Positions 6,612-15,429 of a DNA stretch of 31,603 bases are shown in pieces. The notes under the pieces were generated by a model. It saw only the letters and a list, made by a program, of their open reading frames with translations. It had not been told where the DNA came from and made no database searches. Numbering within the stretch: the first letter of the stretch is position 1; each line of letters starts with the position of its first letter. Source of the stretch: Coprobacillus sp. CAG:698 (lineage in GTDB: Bacteria; Bacillota_I; Bacilli_A; ML615J-28; CAG-698); contig HF988719.1 of assembly GCA_000431235.1 (NCBI GenBank), positions 16,814 through 48,416 of the forward strand, read 5' to 3'. Both the position numbers and the translations under genes were made by a program.

Positions 6612-9310
6612 TATTCGTCACTCCTTTTAAATATAACATTATCTCCAAAAATGTCGATTACTTTTTTGCTCATTGCTTCAGTTTCATCATCTTCAGTTAT
6701 TGAAACTTTTAAGTTTGGATCAGTAAATGGAGTTAAAGTAGGATACTTTGTCCCCATAACATATTGATTTGCATATTCCTGTCTCTTCAAAACCCATTGT
6801 TCTTTAGTAATTGCCATATAATTGTAATAATCATTTAATAATTCTTGTAATAGTCTTAGTGAGTTTCTTTTAAACTTTCTTCCCATTACTTGATTACATA
6901 TACGAGCTGAATTATATATAATTACAAATTCATGGTTTCCAACTGCTTTTACTTCACCTTCATGAAGTATTTCCGCTGTTCCACGTTTATCACTTGGTGC
7001 CAAATCAATAATATTTTTCCAAAGGCTTAAAATTCTTTCTTTTTCACTCGCATATTCTTCTACACGAGAATCATTAAGAATTCTTTCTAATACTTTTACA
7101 TCATATTGTTCATATTCATCTAAATCATCAGAATTGAATTTGTTTATATCTACCTTTGAATTTGGTGCTTTTCTTTGTGATTCGCCAATTTCTTCTTTTC
7201 TAGTTTCAATAATTTCTTTAACTTCTTTTTCTTTTTCAGCTCTCTTTTCTTCATATTTTTTCTTTGTTAGAGAGTCTAAACCACTAAATAGATTAATTGG
7301 TTCTTCATCTTTTGATTCTTCAACAATTTCCTTTTTGATGTCTTCATCAGAACCAAACAAATTGATATGACCATCTCCATCATTAGCAACTTCTTTTTCT
7401 TCATTTGTGATAACTTCTTCAATCACATTCTTTTCTTCTTTATTTATGTCAATAATAGGTTTTTCTTCTTTTTCTGTTTCAAGAATAATTTCTTTTCTCT
7501 TTTCTTCCACTTTTTCTGGAACAATATTGTTATCTGTTTCTTTTTCAAGTTCTCCAAAATCAAAGGCCTTTTTCTTTGATGGAATAGTTATTTTATCAAC
7601 ATCTATAACATCGCCTCCCCAGAAGGATATTTGCTTTTCATCAACTTTTGCTTTTGATTTCTTTGGTGTAGGTCTACTCAAAGCTTCAGATATTAATTTA
7701 AATGTATTTGATTCAACTTCAGAAATTCTTTTTTCTAAAGCCTCTATTGCTTCTGAATCAACATTCGAAACATAATTATTCTTTATCCCTTCAATCATTT
7801 CTGAGACATGACGTTTGATGAAATTTTCAATTTCAGAATAATTGATTGATGGTTTATACTTTTTTGCTGCTTCCTCAATTTTTTCATCAAGTACATTTTC
7901 ATCAATACCTCCTATTGATGCGTTATCAACTTCATTACGCAATGATTTTTGAGTAACTTTCAAAAGTTCTAAATCTTCTATTACTTGGCTTAATTTTGTT
8001 TCAAATTCTTTTATATCTTTTGAATCTTGTGTACTTGTTTTTGATTCAAGTTCTTTTAACTTGTCATTAATTTTATGTAATTCTAATTTACTTAAATATG
8101 AAAGTAAATTATTAAATTTATCTTCAAGTTCAGCAATTTTAGAATCATCTATACTACCAGGTGAAACATTCTTAATGCCTTCAGTTTCAATATTGCGTAG
8201 TTTTTCTTCAAGAGAACCTAATCTCTTTTGATAATCTAAATCACTTGAAGAAGTATTAATTATTCTTATTATTGCAACCTGTAAATAGATAGCTGCTTGA
8301 TTGTTATATCGAATTTTATTTTGAACATCATTTATAATATCTATATAAAAGTAAACTTCATCTAAACTAATCTTTTTGCTGAAAATTACATACTTTTCAT
8401 CAGGATTGTCAATTGCATTATTTTTAATCATCAAAATATCTCTATAAAATTCTAATAATCCATTAACTATCTTGCCTGTTTCTTTTCCTGAATCTTGTAA
8501 CTCACTAACTAAATTAATTGATTCTGTTAACTTTTTATCTTTCATTGCCTCAGCGAGGTCAATTAGTTTTTGTTTACTAACTGTTCCTGTCACAGATGCT
8601 GCATCATCATCTGTTATCTTTTCATCACAAAATGATAATGCTTGATCCAAGAAACTTAATGCATCTCTTAATCCACCATCACTTGCTTTAGCAATGTGCA
8701 TTAGAGCTTCTTTATCAAAAGCAGCGTTTTCTTTTAAACATACATTTTCTAGCACATTATAGATTTCATTAGGAGATAAAGCTTTAAAATCATATCTTTG
8801 ACAACGTGATAAAACTGTTGGGAGAATCTTATGAGGTTCTGTTGTAGCAAGAATAAAGATTACATGTTTTGGTGGCTCTTCTAATGTTTTAAGTAGAGCA
8901 TTGAAAGCACTAGCACTAAGCATGTGAACTTCATCTATTATATAAATTTTGTATTTTGATCCTGCAGGTAAAAAACCAATACGATCTTTCATCGCTCTAA
9001 TTTCATCTACACCATTATTGCTTGCAGCATCGATTTCAATCACATCCGGATTTACTCCTTCTGTAATTTCTTTGCATACTTCACATTCATTACATGGTTC
9101 AGCATCTACTCCATTAGGACAGTTCAATGCTTTTGCAAAAACACGAGCTATAGTGGTTTTTCCGGTTCCACGCGGACCACTAAATAAATAAGCGTGTGAT
9201 ATCTTATTTTCTTTAATTTCATTTTGTAGCGTTCTAACTATTGTCTCTTGACCAATAATTTCAGAAAACTTCTGAGGTCGATACGTTCTGTATAATGCTT
9301 TATATGCCAT
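6611..9310 (-). CDS. dnaX: DNA polymerase III subunit tau (DnaX), unusually long
   Basis: Clamp-loader ATPase. I place the start at the ATG at 9310 (MAYKALYRTYRPQ), 899 residues, because AGGTGGGAG lies 7 nt upstream; an in-frame ATG 10 codons earlier has no such site. Walker A GPRGTGKT is at 45-52, the zinc-binding cysteines are Cys64, 73, 76 and 79, Walker B IIDEVH is at 124-129 and the SRC motif is at 168-170. After the collar domain (to about 360) comes an approximately 350-residue Glu/Lys-rich region with coiled-coil character, then a folded C-terminal domain (about 725-899) that would contact the polymerase. It is longer than E. coli DnaX (643 residues) and longer than I expect for Bacillota. 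The linker contains QISFW, HINLF and PINLF. I saw no clear frameshift heptamer for a gamma form. Confidence 0.96.
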   Translation of the reverse strand: MAYKALYRTYRPQKFSEIIGQETIVRTLQNEIKENKISHAYLFSGPRGTGKTTIARVFAKALNCPNGVDAEPCNECEVCKEITEGVNPDVIEIDAASNNGVDEIRAMKDRIGFLPAGSKYKIYIIDEVHMLSASAFNALLKTLEEPPKHVIFILATTEPHKILPTVLSRCQRYDFKALSPNEIYNVLENVCLKENAAFDKEALMHIAKASDGGLRDALSFLDQALSFCDEKITDDDAASVTGTVSKQKLIDLAEAMKDKKLTESINLVSELQDSGKETGKIVNGLLEFYRDILMIKNNAIDNPDEKYVIFSKKISLDEVYFYIDIINDVQNKIRYNNQAAIYLQVAIIRIINTSSSDLDYQKRLGSLEEKLRNIETEGIKNVSPGSIDDSKIAELEDKFNNLLSYLSKLELHKINDKLKELESKTSTQDSKDIKEFETKLSQVIEDLELLKVTQKSLRNEVDNASIGGIDENVLDEKIEEAAKKYKPSINYSEIENFIKRHVSEMIEGIKNNYVSNVDSEAIEALEKRISEVESNTFKLISEALSRPTPKKSKAKVDEKQISFWGGDVIDVDKITIPSKKKAFDFGELEKETDNNIVPEKVEEKRKEIILETEKEEKPIIDINKEEKNVIEEVITNEEKEVANDGDGHINLFGSDEDIKKEIVEESKDEEPINLFSGLDSLTKKKYEEKRAEKEKEVKEIIETRKEEIGESQRKAPNSKVDINKFNSDDLDEYEQYDVKVLERILNDSRVEEYASEKERILSLWKNIIDLAPSDKRGTAEILHEGEVKAVGNHEFVIIYNSARICNQVMGRKFKRNSLRLLQELLNDYYNYMAITKEQWVLKRQEYANQYVMGTKYPTLTPFTDPNLKVSITEDDETEAMSKKVIDIFGDNVIFKRSDE

Positions 9311-9459
9311 TTTAAACTCCCACCTTTTTTTCTTGTTCATATATATATTACCATATATTTATTTTTTTTTAAAGAACTTTTTTATTTTCTTATAATAAAC
9401 AATTAAAACTTGTTCTTTTTTTATTTTATGCCTTTTTTGAACATTTTAAAAACTTCTCC

Positions 9460-9489
9460 TTTACATTTGCAATGAATATATGATATAAT
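9460..9489 (+). promoter_or_regulatory. Promoter of the asnS T-box transcript
   Basis: TTTACA (9460-9465) and TATAAT (9484-9489) are separated by 18 bp, about 20 bases before the T-box stem I. This promoter would give a leader of roughly 260 nt before asnS. The stretch 9311-9459, between the dnaX start and this promoter, is AT-rich and I see nothing else in it. Confidence 0.6.
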
Positions 9490-9504
9490 AACTCATATAA
9501 TAAT

Positions 9505-9741
9505 TATATGCTATGAAAGTAAGAGTAAAATAACATTCTTTTCTCAGAGAGATAGTGTTTGGTGAAAACTATTATTAGAATTTATTTGAAAAACATACTG
9601 GAGCTGTTGGAAGAAAAATAGTAGACCCAACCGTTTAGTCTCGTTATCGACAATTGAGAGCAATTTAGAATTTACTTCTAGATTGAATTAAGGTGGCACC
9701 GCGGAATATTCGTCCTTAAGATTAATTCTTAAGGACTTTTT
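9505..9741 (+). promoter_or_regulatory. T-box riboswitch (Asn specifier) with terminator
   Basis: The leader contains the canonical T-box AGGTGGCACCGCGG (9691-9704). It also has an AGAGAG segment and a GGTGAAAAC segment typical of stem I at about 9546-9570. A terminator hairpin (9712-9720 with 9728-9736) is followed by a run of T. In the candidate specifier loop the bases TTTGAA are followed by AAC at 9592-9594 and then a purine, and AAC is an asparagine codon, matching the downstream gene. Uncharged tRNA-Asn would pair with AAC and the T-box and favour the antiterminator, so asnS is made when Asn-tRNA charging is low. Confidence 0.93.
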
Positions 9742-9756
9742 ATATGGAGGGATAAA

Positions 9757-11139
9757 ATGAAAATTAGTGTAAGAGAATTACAATCACAAGCTGAAAAACT
9801 TCAAAATGAAATTGTTTTAATTCAGGGATGGATTAGAACTAATCGTGACCAAAAAGAATTTGGTTTTATTAATCTAAATGATGGTTCAACAGTAAACAAC
9901 GTTCAAATAGTTTATGATAAAACGCTTGATAACTTTGATTTAGTTTCTAAGTATCGTGTTGGTTGTGCCCTTAACGTTTATGGTAAAGTTGTTTTAACAC
10001 CAAATTCAAAGCAAGCATTTGAATTACATGCTACAAAAATTTCTCTAGAAGGAGATTGCCCGGAAAACTATCCAATTCAACCAAAAAGACATACTCGTGA
10101 GTTCTTACGTGAACAAGCTCATCTTCGTGCTCGCACAAATTTATTCAATGCTGTATTTAGAACTCGTAGTTTGTTAGCATTCGCAATACATGAATTTTTC
10201 CAAAAACAAGGTTTTGTATATGTTAATACGCCAATAATTACTGCAAGTGATTGTGAAGGAGCTGGAGAAATGTTTAGGGTTACAACTTTAGATTTAGAAA
10301 AACTTCCAAAAGATAAACCTATTGATTATTCAAAAGACTTCTTTGGTAAAAGTGCTAACCTTACTGTTTCTGGACAATTAGAGGGTGAAACATTTGCCCA
10401 AGCGTTCAAAAAGATATATACTTTTGGCCCAACTTTTAGAGCAGAAAATTCAAACACACAACGTCATGCATCCGAATTTTGGATGATAGAACCTGAAATT
10501 GCCTTTGCTGATCTTTATGATGATATGAACTTAATTGAAAACATGCTTAAATATGTTATTAAGTACATCCTCGAAAATGGAAAAGATGAAATGAACTTCT
10601 TCGAAAACTTTGTATGTAAAGGAAAGATACAACAACTTCAAGAATTATTAAATTCAAAAATCCATATTTGCGAATATAAAGATGCTGTTAGAATATGTAA
10701 AGAATCTGGAAAAAAATTTGATAACAGATTAGAATATGGCGATGACTTATCTACAGAACACGAAAAGTACTTAACTGATGACTATTTTAAAGGACCAGTT
10801 TTTGTCACAAATTGGCCTAAAGACATTAAAGCATTTTATATGCGCTTAAATGACGATAATGAAACTGTTGCAGCCGTTGACTTACTTGTTCCTGGAAGTG
10901 GAGAACTTGTCGGAGGAAGTCAACGTGAAGAACGTTTAGATGTTTTACTCCAAAGAATGAAAGATATGAATGTTCCTGCAAAAGAAATGGAATGGTATTT
11001 AGATTTAAGACGCTTTGGAGGAACTAAGCATTCTGGTTTTGGATTAGGCTTTGAAAGATTAATTATGTATGTTACTGGTGTTGAAAACATTCGTGACGTT
11101 ATTCCTTATCCAAGAACTCCAAAAAATTGTGAATTTTAA
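9757..11139 (+). CDS. asnS: Asparaginyl-tRNA synthetase
   Basis: 460 residues, the usual size for AsnRS. It charges tRNA-Asn with asparagine in the cytoplasm. The N-terminal OB-fold anticodon-binding domain covers about 1-105 (GWIRTNRDQKEFGFINLNDGS). The class II catalytic core follows: motif 2 as FGPTFRAENSNTQRHASEFWMIEPE at about 228-252 (cited here as FGPTFRAE with HASEFW), and motif 3 GFGLGFERL near the C-terminus. The combination of the WMIEPE segment and an Asn-specific T-box favours AsnRS over AspRS. GGAGGG lies 5 nt before the ATG. It is a single-gene transcription unit, head-on to mgtE. Confidence 0.96.
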   Translation: MKISVRELQSQAEKLQNEIVLIQGWIRTNRDQKEFGFINLNDGSTVNNVQIVYDKTLDNFDLVSKYRVGCALNVYGKVVLTPNSKQAFELHATKISLEGDCPENYPIQPKRHTREFLREQAHLRARTNLFNAVFRTRSLLAFAIHEFFQKQGFVYVNTPIITASDCEGAGEMFRVTTLDLEKLPKDKPIDYSKDFFGKSANLTVSGQLEGETFAQAFKKIYTFGPTFRAENSNTQRHASEFWMIEPEIAFADLYDDMNLIENMLKYVIKYILENGKDEMNFFENFVCKGKIQQLQELLNSKIHICEYKDAVRICKESGKKFDNRLEYGDDLSTEHEKYLTDDYFKGPVFVTNWPKDIKAFYMRLNDDNETVAAVDLLVPGSGELVGGSQREERLDVLLQRMKDMNVPAKEMEWYLDLRRFGGTKHSGFGLGFERLIMYVTGVENIRDVIPYPRTPKNCEF

Positions 11140-11142
11140 ATA

Positions 11143-11166
11143 AAAGACGCAAACGCGTCTTTTTTA
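11143..11166 (+). terminator. Terminator after asnS (probably bidirectional)
   Basis: The hairpin AGACGC (11145-11150) / GCGTCT (11155-11160) has a 4-base loop and flanking A and T runs. It lies directly after the asnS stop and ends at the mgtE stop, so it can serve both convergent genes. Confidence 0.85.
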
Positions 11167-12525
11167 ATTTAAGAATAAAATCCATGCTAATCCATAATAT
11201 ATTAGAATTGCTATCAAATCGTTAATAGTTGTAATAAATGGTCCCGAAGCAACAGCCGGGTCTATTTTGCATTTTTTAAAGATTGTTGGAATTAGACTTC
11301 CACCAAAACTTGCTACAGTCATTGAACCTAACATACTAAGTCCTGTTACGAAAGCAACTTTTAATATCGTCTCATGTGTTTGTGAATTAAAGATCAAAAG
11401 AAACACACTTACAGCAATCATAGATAATAATCCAATTAAAAATCCATTAGTTAATCCAATGCGTATTTCTTTAAATATTAATTTTCTTATATCTTTGTTT
11501 GTTGTTTTTTCATCAGATAAAACGCGTATTGTAACAGCTAAAGATTGTGTTCCTGCATTTCCAGCCATATCAAGTATTAAACTCTGGAAAAATACAATAA
11601 TTGGTAATACCTTAACAACTTCTTCGAAATTTGAAATAAGCATTGAAACAAGTAAATCTAAGACAACAAGTATCAAAAGCCAAGGTATTCTCTTTTTATC
11701 AGCCTTAAATACTGATTCATCTAAATCTTCTTCGCTTGATAAACCTGCAAGTTTTGCATAATCTTCTGCTAATTCATCATGAACTGCCTCTACTATATCT
11801 TCACTTGTAATAACACCTATTAATGCTTTTTTGTCATCAACAACAGGTATAGAATCTAATGAGTAATCTTGTATTTTCCCTAAACACTCTGACACTAGTT
11901 CTGTGGCATAAAGATAAGGATAAGATGTTTTAATTAAATCTTTTAAATCTTGATTTTCTCTAGCAATAATTAAATCTCTTAGGTCCATAGCTCCATAGAA
12001 TATCTCATTATCATCAACAAAATATATCGTTGAAACATTATCATTTTCCGCAGCTTCTTCAACCATTTTTTTCATTGCTTGCTTTACAGTAGCGTTTTTA
12101 TTTATGACTATATAGTTAGTAGTCATTTTACTACCAATCATATCCTCACTGTAAGAAGTTATTAAATTAATATCATCAACAGCATCTTTGTCCATTAATT
12201 TAATTAATTCTTTTCTTTCTTCTTCTTCAAATTTTTCTAGAACATCTATTGCATCATCAGTATCCATTGTTTCTAGAATATCGGCTGCTTTTTCGTTAGA
12301 TATTTCATTTAAATATTCTTTAGGATCATCTAAATAACTAAATATATCTGATATTGTATCTTGATCTAATACTTTATATAAACGAAATCTTTCTTCTTGA
12401 GAAAGCATTGGAAATACTTTAGCAATATCGTTTTCATGGAAATTCAAAAGATTTTCTTTCAACTCATTATCGTCTTTTGTTTCATGAATCAAATTAAGTA
12501 ATTTTTCAATATAATTTTGTTCCAT
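11164..12525 (-). CDS. mgtE: Magnesium transporter MgtE
   Basis: 453 residues, the family length. The acidic N-terminal superhelical domain covers about 1-130, two CBS domains about 130-255 (SKMTTNYIVINKNATV, then DYSLDSIPVVDD), and a plug helix follows. The membrane pore starts at about 283 and carries the conserved GNAGTQSLAV pore motif and a final helix near ITTINDLIAILIYYG. MgtE is a homodimeric Mg2+ channel gated by Mg2+ bound to its cytoplasmic domains. AGGAGG lies 7 nt before the ATG. I see no M-box riboswitch upstream; instead there is a 36-codon ORF and several small hairpins, described separately. Confidence 0.96.
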   Translation of the reverse strand: MEQNYIEKLLNLIHETKDDNELKENLLNFHENDIAKVFPMLSQEERFRLYKVLDQDTISDIFSYLDDPKEYLNEISNEKAADILETMDTDDAIDVLEKFEEEERKELIKLMDKDAVDDINLITSYSEDMIGSKMTTNYIVINKNATVKQAMKKMVEEAAENDNVSTIYFVDDNEIFYGAMDLRDLIIARENQDLKDLIKTSYPYLYATELVSECLGKIQDYSLDSIPVVDDKKALIGVITSEDIVEAVHDELAEDYAKLAGLSSEEDLDESVFKADKKRIPWLLILVVLDLLVSMLISNFEEVVKVLPIIVFFQSLILDMAGNAGTQSLAVTIRVLSDEKTTNKDIRKLIFKEIRIGLTNGFLIGLLSMIAVSVFLLIFNSQTHETILKVAFVTGLSMLGSMTVASFGGSLIPTIFKKCKIDPAVASGPFITTINDLIAILIYYGLAWILFLN

Positions 12526-12553
12526 TATTTATCCTCCTTTAGTATTACTTTAT

Positions 12554-12664
12554 TTAATACAAGCAGGACTTATAAGTGTAGTCCAAATTTTGTTGGTCTA
12601 CTTCATTACCATTTAACATTAATTGTTTATTATTTTTCAATAAAATATTTAATGTTCCTTTCAT
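12554..12664 (-). CDS. Candidate 36-residue leader peptide or small protein upstream of mgtE
   Basis: This ORF starts ATG at 12664 and ends TAA at 12554-12556: residues start MKGTLNILLKNNKQL and end YKSCLY. AAGGTG lies 6 nt before the ATG, and a good promoter lies about 25 bp further up. The ORF ends 28 nt before the mgtE start, so both would be on one mRNA. The peptide has no membrane segment or recognisable domain. Its last third overlaps two mutually exclusive hairpins, and its stop codon lies in a third hairpin (12542-12547 with 12555-12560) that ends 3 nt before the mgtE ribosome site. That layout suggests a regulatory leader for mgtE, but it could also be a small protein or a chance ORF. 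Confidence 0.5.
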   Translation of the reverse strand: MKGTLNILLKNNKQLMLNGNEVDQQNLDYTYKSCLY

Positions 12665-12689
12665 AATATTCACCTTTTTCTTTACCTCT

Positions 12690-12718
12690 ATTATATCATT
12701 ATTAATTATTTAAAGCAA
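12690..12718 (-). promoter_or_regulatory. Promoter of the small ORF and mgtE
   Basis: On the minus strand TTGCTT (12713-12718) and TATAAT (12690-12695) are separated by 17 bp. The start point would lie just ahead of the small ORF's ribosome site. This places the 36-codon ORF at the very 5' end of the mgtE transcript. Confidence 0.65.
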
Positions 12719-12743
12719 TAATTAAAATTTGTAAATGTTTACG

Positions 12744-12769
12744 AAAAAGGTCATGCTTATAGCATGACC
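12744..12769 (-). terminator. Rho-independent terminator after ppdK
   Basis: A perfect 8-bp stem GGTCATGC / GCATGACC with a 5-base loop is followed on the minus strand by TTTTT. It ends the operon containing the membrane protein, ttcA-like gene and ppdK. Confidence 0.88.
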
Positions 12770-12775
12770 ATTATT

Positions 12776-15409
12776 TTATTTTTTTTGCTTTACTGCAGCT
12801 TGAGCAGCAGCAAGTCTAGCGATTGGAACTCTATATGGTGAGCATGAAACGTAGTCTAGTCCAACTTTATTGAAGAATTCAATTGATTTTGGATCTCCAC
12901 CATGTTCTCCACAAACACCTAATTTCAAATCTTTCCTTGTTTGACGACCTAATTTTGCAGCCATTTCAATTAGTTTTCCAACACCTTTTTGATCGACATT
13001 AGCAAATGGATCATTCTCATAAATTCTCTTTTCATAATAATCTTTTAGGAATGCTCCTGCATCATCACGGCTAAATCCAAATGTCATTTGTGTTAAGTCA
13101 TTTGTACCAAAACTAAAGAATTGTGCTTCTTTAGCAATTTCATCAGCTAATAAAGCTGCTCTAGGAATTTCAATCATTGTTCCAACTTTATAATCAATAG
13201 ACATGTTGTTTTCTTTCAATAATTTGTCTGCAGTATCTGTTACTATTTTTTTAACATATGCCAATTCTTTTTCTTCACCAACTAGAGGAATCATAATTTC
13301 TGGAACTGGAGAATAATCAGGATTACGTTTTTTAACATTGATATATGCCTCAATTACGGCTTTTGTTTGCATTTCTGCAAGTTCTGGATATGTAACTGCT
13401 AAACGACATCCACGATGACCCATCATTGGGTTGAATTCATGTAAAGAATTTACTCTGTTAGTAATTTGTTGAACTGTTATTCCCATTGATTCAGCTATTT
13501 CTTCTATATCTTTAGGATCTGTTGGTAAAAACTCATGTAGAGGTGGATCCAAATAACGAACTGTAACAGGGAAGTTTCCCATTGCTTCGAATAATTTTTC
13601 GAAATCTCCTCTTTGCATAGGTAATAGTTTTTCTAAAGCTTTCTTTCTTTGCTCAACATTTTCTGATAGAATCATTTCACGCATTGCTTTAATTCTTGTT
13701 GATTCAAAGAACATATGTTCAGTACGACATAAGCCAATTCCTTCAGCACCAAAGTTACGAGCTTGGATTGCATCTCTAGGAGTGTCAGCATTTGTTCTTA
13801 CTTTTAATGTTTTAATTTCATCACACCAATTCATAAATTTTTCAAAATTACCTGAAATTGATGCAGGAACGGTTTTTATTTTCTCACCATAAATAGCCCC
13901 TGTTGAACCATCTAGAGAAATATAATCGCCTTTTTTATATTCTATGCCTTTGATAATAATTTTTTCTTCTTCTTCGAATACTTTTAATTCTTTACATCCA
14001 GAAACACAGCATTTGCCCATTCCACGTGCAACTACAGCTGCATGGCTTGTCATTCCTCCACGGGCAGTTAATATTCCTTCTGAAACATCCATACCTTCAA
14101 TATCTTCAGGAGAAGTTTCTAATCTAACTAAAATTACCTTATTACCAGCTTTTGTTTCTGCTAATGCTTGATCTAAATTGAAAACGATTTGACCTGTTGC
14201 GGCACCAGGAGATGCAGGTAAACCTTCACTAATCTTTGCTGTTTTCTTTAAAGCTTCAGCATCAAATTGTGGATGTAATAAAGTGTCTAATTGTTTTGGC
14301 TCTACAAGCATAATTGCTCTTTCTTTGCTTATTAAACCTGATTCATACATTTCTACAGCAATTCTTAATGCAGCATGAGCAGTACGCTTACCACTTCTTG
14401 TTTGTAATAAATATAATTTACCATCTTCGATTGTAAATTCTATATCTTGCATATCTTTGAAATGATTTTCTAATTTCTTTGTTGTTTCCGCAAATTGTTT
14501 ATATACACCAGGCATATCTTTTTCAAGAGTAGCTATTGGAGAAGGAGTTCTAATTCCAGCTACAACATCTTCACCTTGGGCATTAATTAAATACTCACCA
14601 AATAATAAGTTTTCGCCAGTTGCTGGATTTCTTGTAAATGCAACTCCAGTTCCTGATGTATTACCCATATTACCATAAACCATAGATTGAACGTTTACAG
14701 CTGTTCCCCATGCGTGAGGAATTCCGTTCATCTTACGGAAATAAACTGCTCTATCTGTTTCCCATGATCTAAATACGGCATTAATTGCTCCAAACAATTG
14801 CTCTTTAGGATCTTGAGGGAATTCTTTATGCATTTGTTCTTTATAAAATTCTTTAAAGAGTTTTATCATTTCTTTTAAATCTTCAGCAGTAAATTCTGTA
14901 TCTTGTTTAATATTTCTTTCATCTTTCATTTTATCAATGATTTTTTCAAATGTTTTCTTGCTTAATGACATTACAACATCTGAATACATTTGAATAAAAC
15001 GTCTATATGAATCATATGCAAATCTAGGATTACCAGTTTTCTTTGCCAATCCTTCGGTAACTTCTTCATTTAAACCAAGGTTCAAAATAGTATCCATCAT
15101 ACCAGGCATAGATACACGCGCACCACTTCGTACAGATACAAGTAAAGGGTTGTCAGGACATCCAAACTTCTTTCCAGTAATTTCTTCAAGTTTTGTCATT
15201 GCATTTTCAATTTCTTTTACTATTTCATCAGAAATTTTTTCATTGTGATCATAATAATATGTGCACGCTTCTGTTGTAACAGTAAATCCTTGAGGTATTG
15301 GCAAACCAAGTTTAGTCATTTGTCCTAAATTTGCTCCTTTACCTCCACAAAGATTTCTCATTGTTTCATCTGTTTCTGTAAACATATAAACAAATTTCTT
15401 TTGTTCCAT
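12776..15409 (-). CDS. ppdK: Pyruvate, phosphate dikinase
   Basis: 877 residues, full length for the family. It interconverts pyruvate, ATP and phosphate with phosphoenolpyruvate, AMP and pyrophosphate, and in many anaerobes works in glycolysis with PPi. The N-terminal ATP-grasp domain has CGGKGANLGQM at about 21-31 and SVRSGARVSMPGMMDTILN at about 92-110. The swivelling phosphohistidine domain has GGMTSHAAVVARG at about 451-463, with catalytic His456. The C-terminal PEP/pyruvate barrel has the catalytic CGEHGGDP near Cys833. AGGAGG lies a few bases before the ATG. It lies 20 nt after the ttcA-like gene and ends the operon. The usual PPDK regulatory kinase/phosphatase is not in this window. 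Confidence 0.97.
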   Translation of the reverse strand: MEQKKFVYMFTETDETMRNLCGGKGANLGQMTKLGLPIPQGFTVTTEACTYYYDHNEKISDEIVKEIENAMTKLEEITGKKFGCPDNPLLVSVRSGARVSMPGMMDTILNLGLNEEVTEGLAKKTGNPRFAYDSYRRFIQMYSDVVMSLSKKTFEKIIDKMKDERNIKQDTEFTAEDLKEMIKLFKEFYKEQMHKEFPQDPKEQLFGAINAVFRSWETDRAVYFRKMNGIPHAWGTAVNVQSMVYGNMGNTSGTGVAFTRNPATGENLLFGEYLINAQGEDVVAGIRTPSPIATLEKDMPGVYKQFAETTKKLENHFKDMQDIEFTIEDGKLYLLQTRSGKRTAHAALRIAVEMYESGLISKERAIMLVEPKQLDTLLHPQFDAEALKKTAKISEGLPASPGAATGQIVFNLDQALAETKAGNKVILVRLETSPEDIEGMDVSEGILTARGGMTSHAAVVARGMGKCCVSGCKELKVFEEEEKIIIKGIEYKKGDYISLDGSTGAIYGEKIKTVPASISGNFEKFMNWCDEIKTLKVRTNADTPRDAIQARNFGAEGIGLCRTEHMFFESTRIKAMREMILSENVEQRKKALEKLLPMQRGDFEKLFEAMGNFPVTVRYLDPPLHEFLPTDPKDIEEIAESMGITVQQITNRVNSLHEFNPMMGHRGCRLAVTYPELAEMQTKAVIEAYINVKKRNPDYSPVPEIMIPLVGEEKELAYVKKIVTDTADKLLKENNMSIDYKVGTMIEIPRAALLADEIAKEAQFFSFGTNDLTQMTFGFSRDDAGAFLKDYYEKRIYENDPFANVDQKGVGKLIEMAAKLGRQTRKDLKLGVCGEHGGDPKSIEFFNKVGLDYVSCSPYRVPIARLAAAQAAVKQKK

Positions 15410-15429
15410 TATATCCTCCTGTAATTTTA

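Noticed and set aside
7134..7775. Three plus-strand open frames inside dnaX
   Set aside because: They are Phe/Ser-rich mirror images of the Glu/Lys-rich coding strand, with no ribosome sites or promoter.
7200..8000. Programmed frameshift site in dnaX for a gamma subunit
   Set aside because: A-rich codons (AAAGAAAAAG type) occur, but I found no clear A-AAA-AAG heptamer followed by a stable hairpin and stop.
11267..11761. 164-codon plus-strand open frame opposite mgtE
   Set aside because: It lies wholly antisense to well-conserved MgtE coding sequence, with no initiation signals.
12526..12720. M-box magnesium riboswitch before mgtE
   Set aside because: The leader is only about 150 nt with small AT-rich hairpins and lacks the conserved M-box helices.
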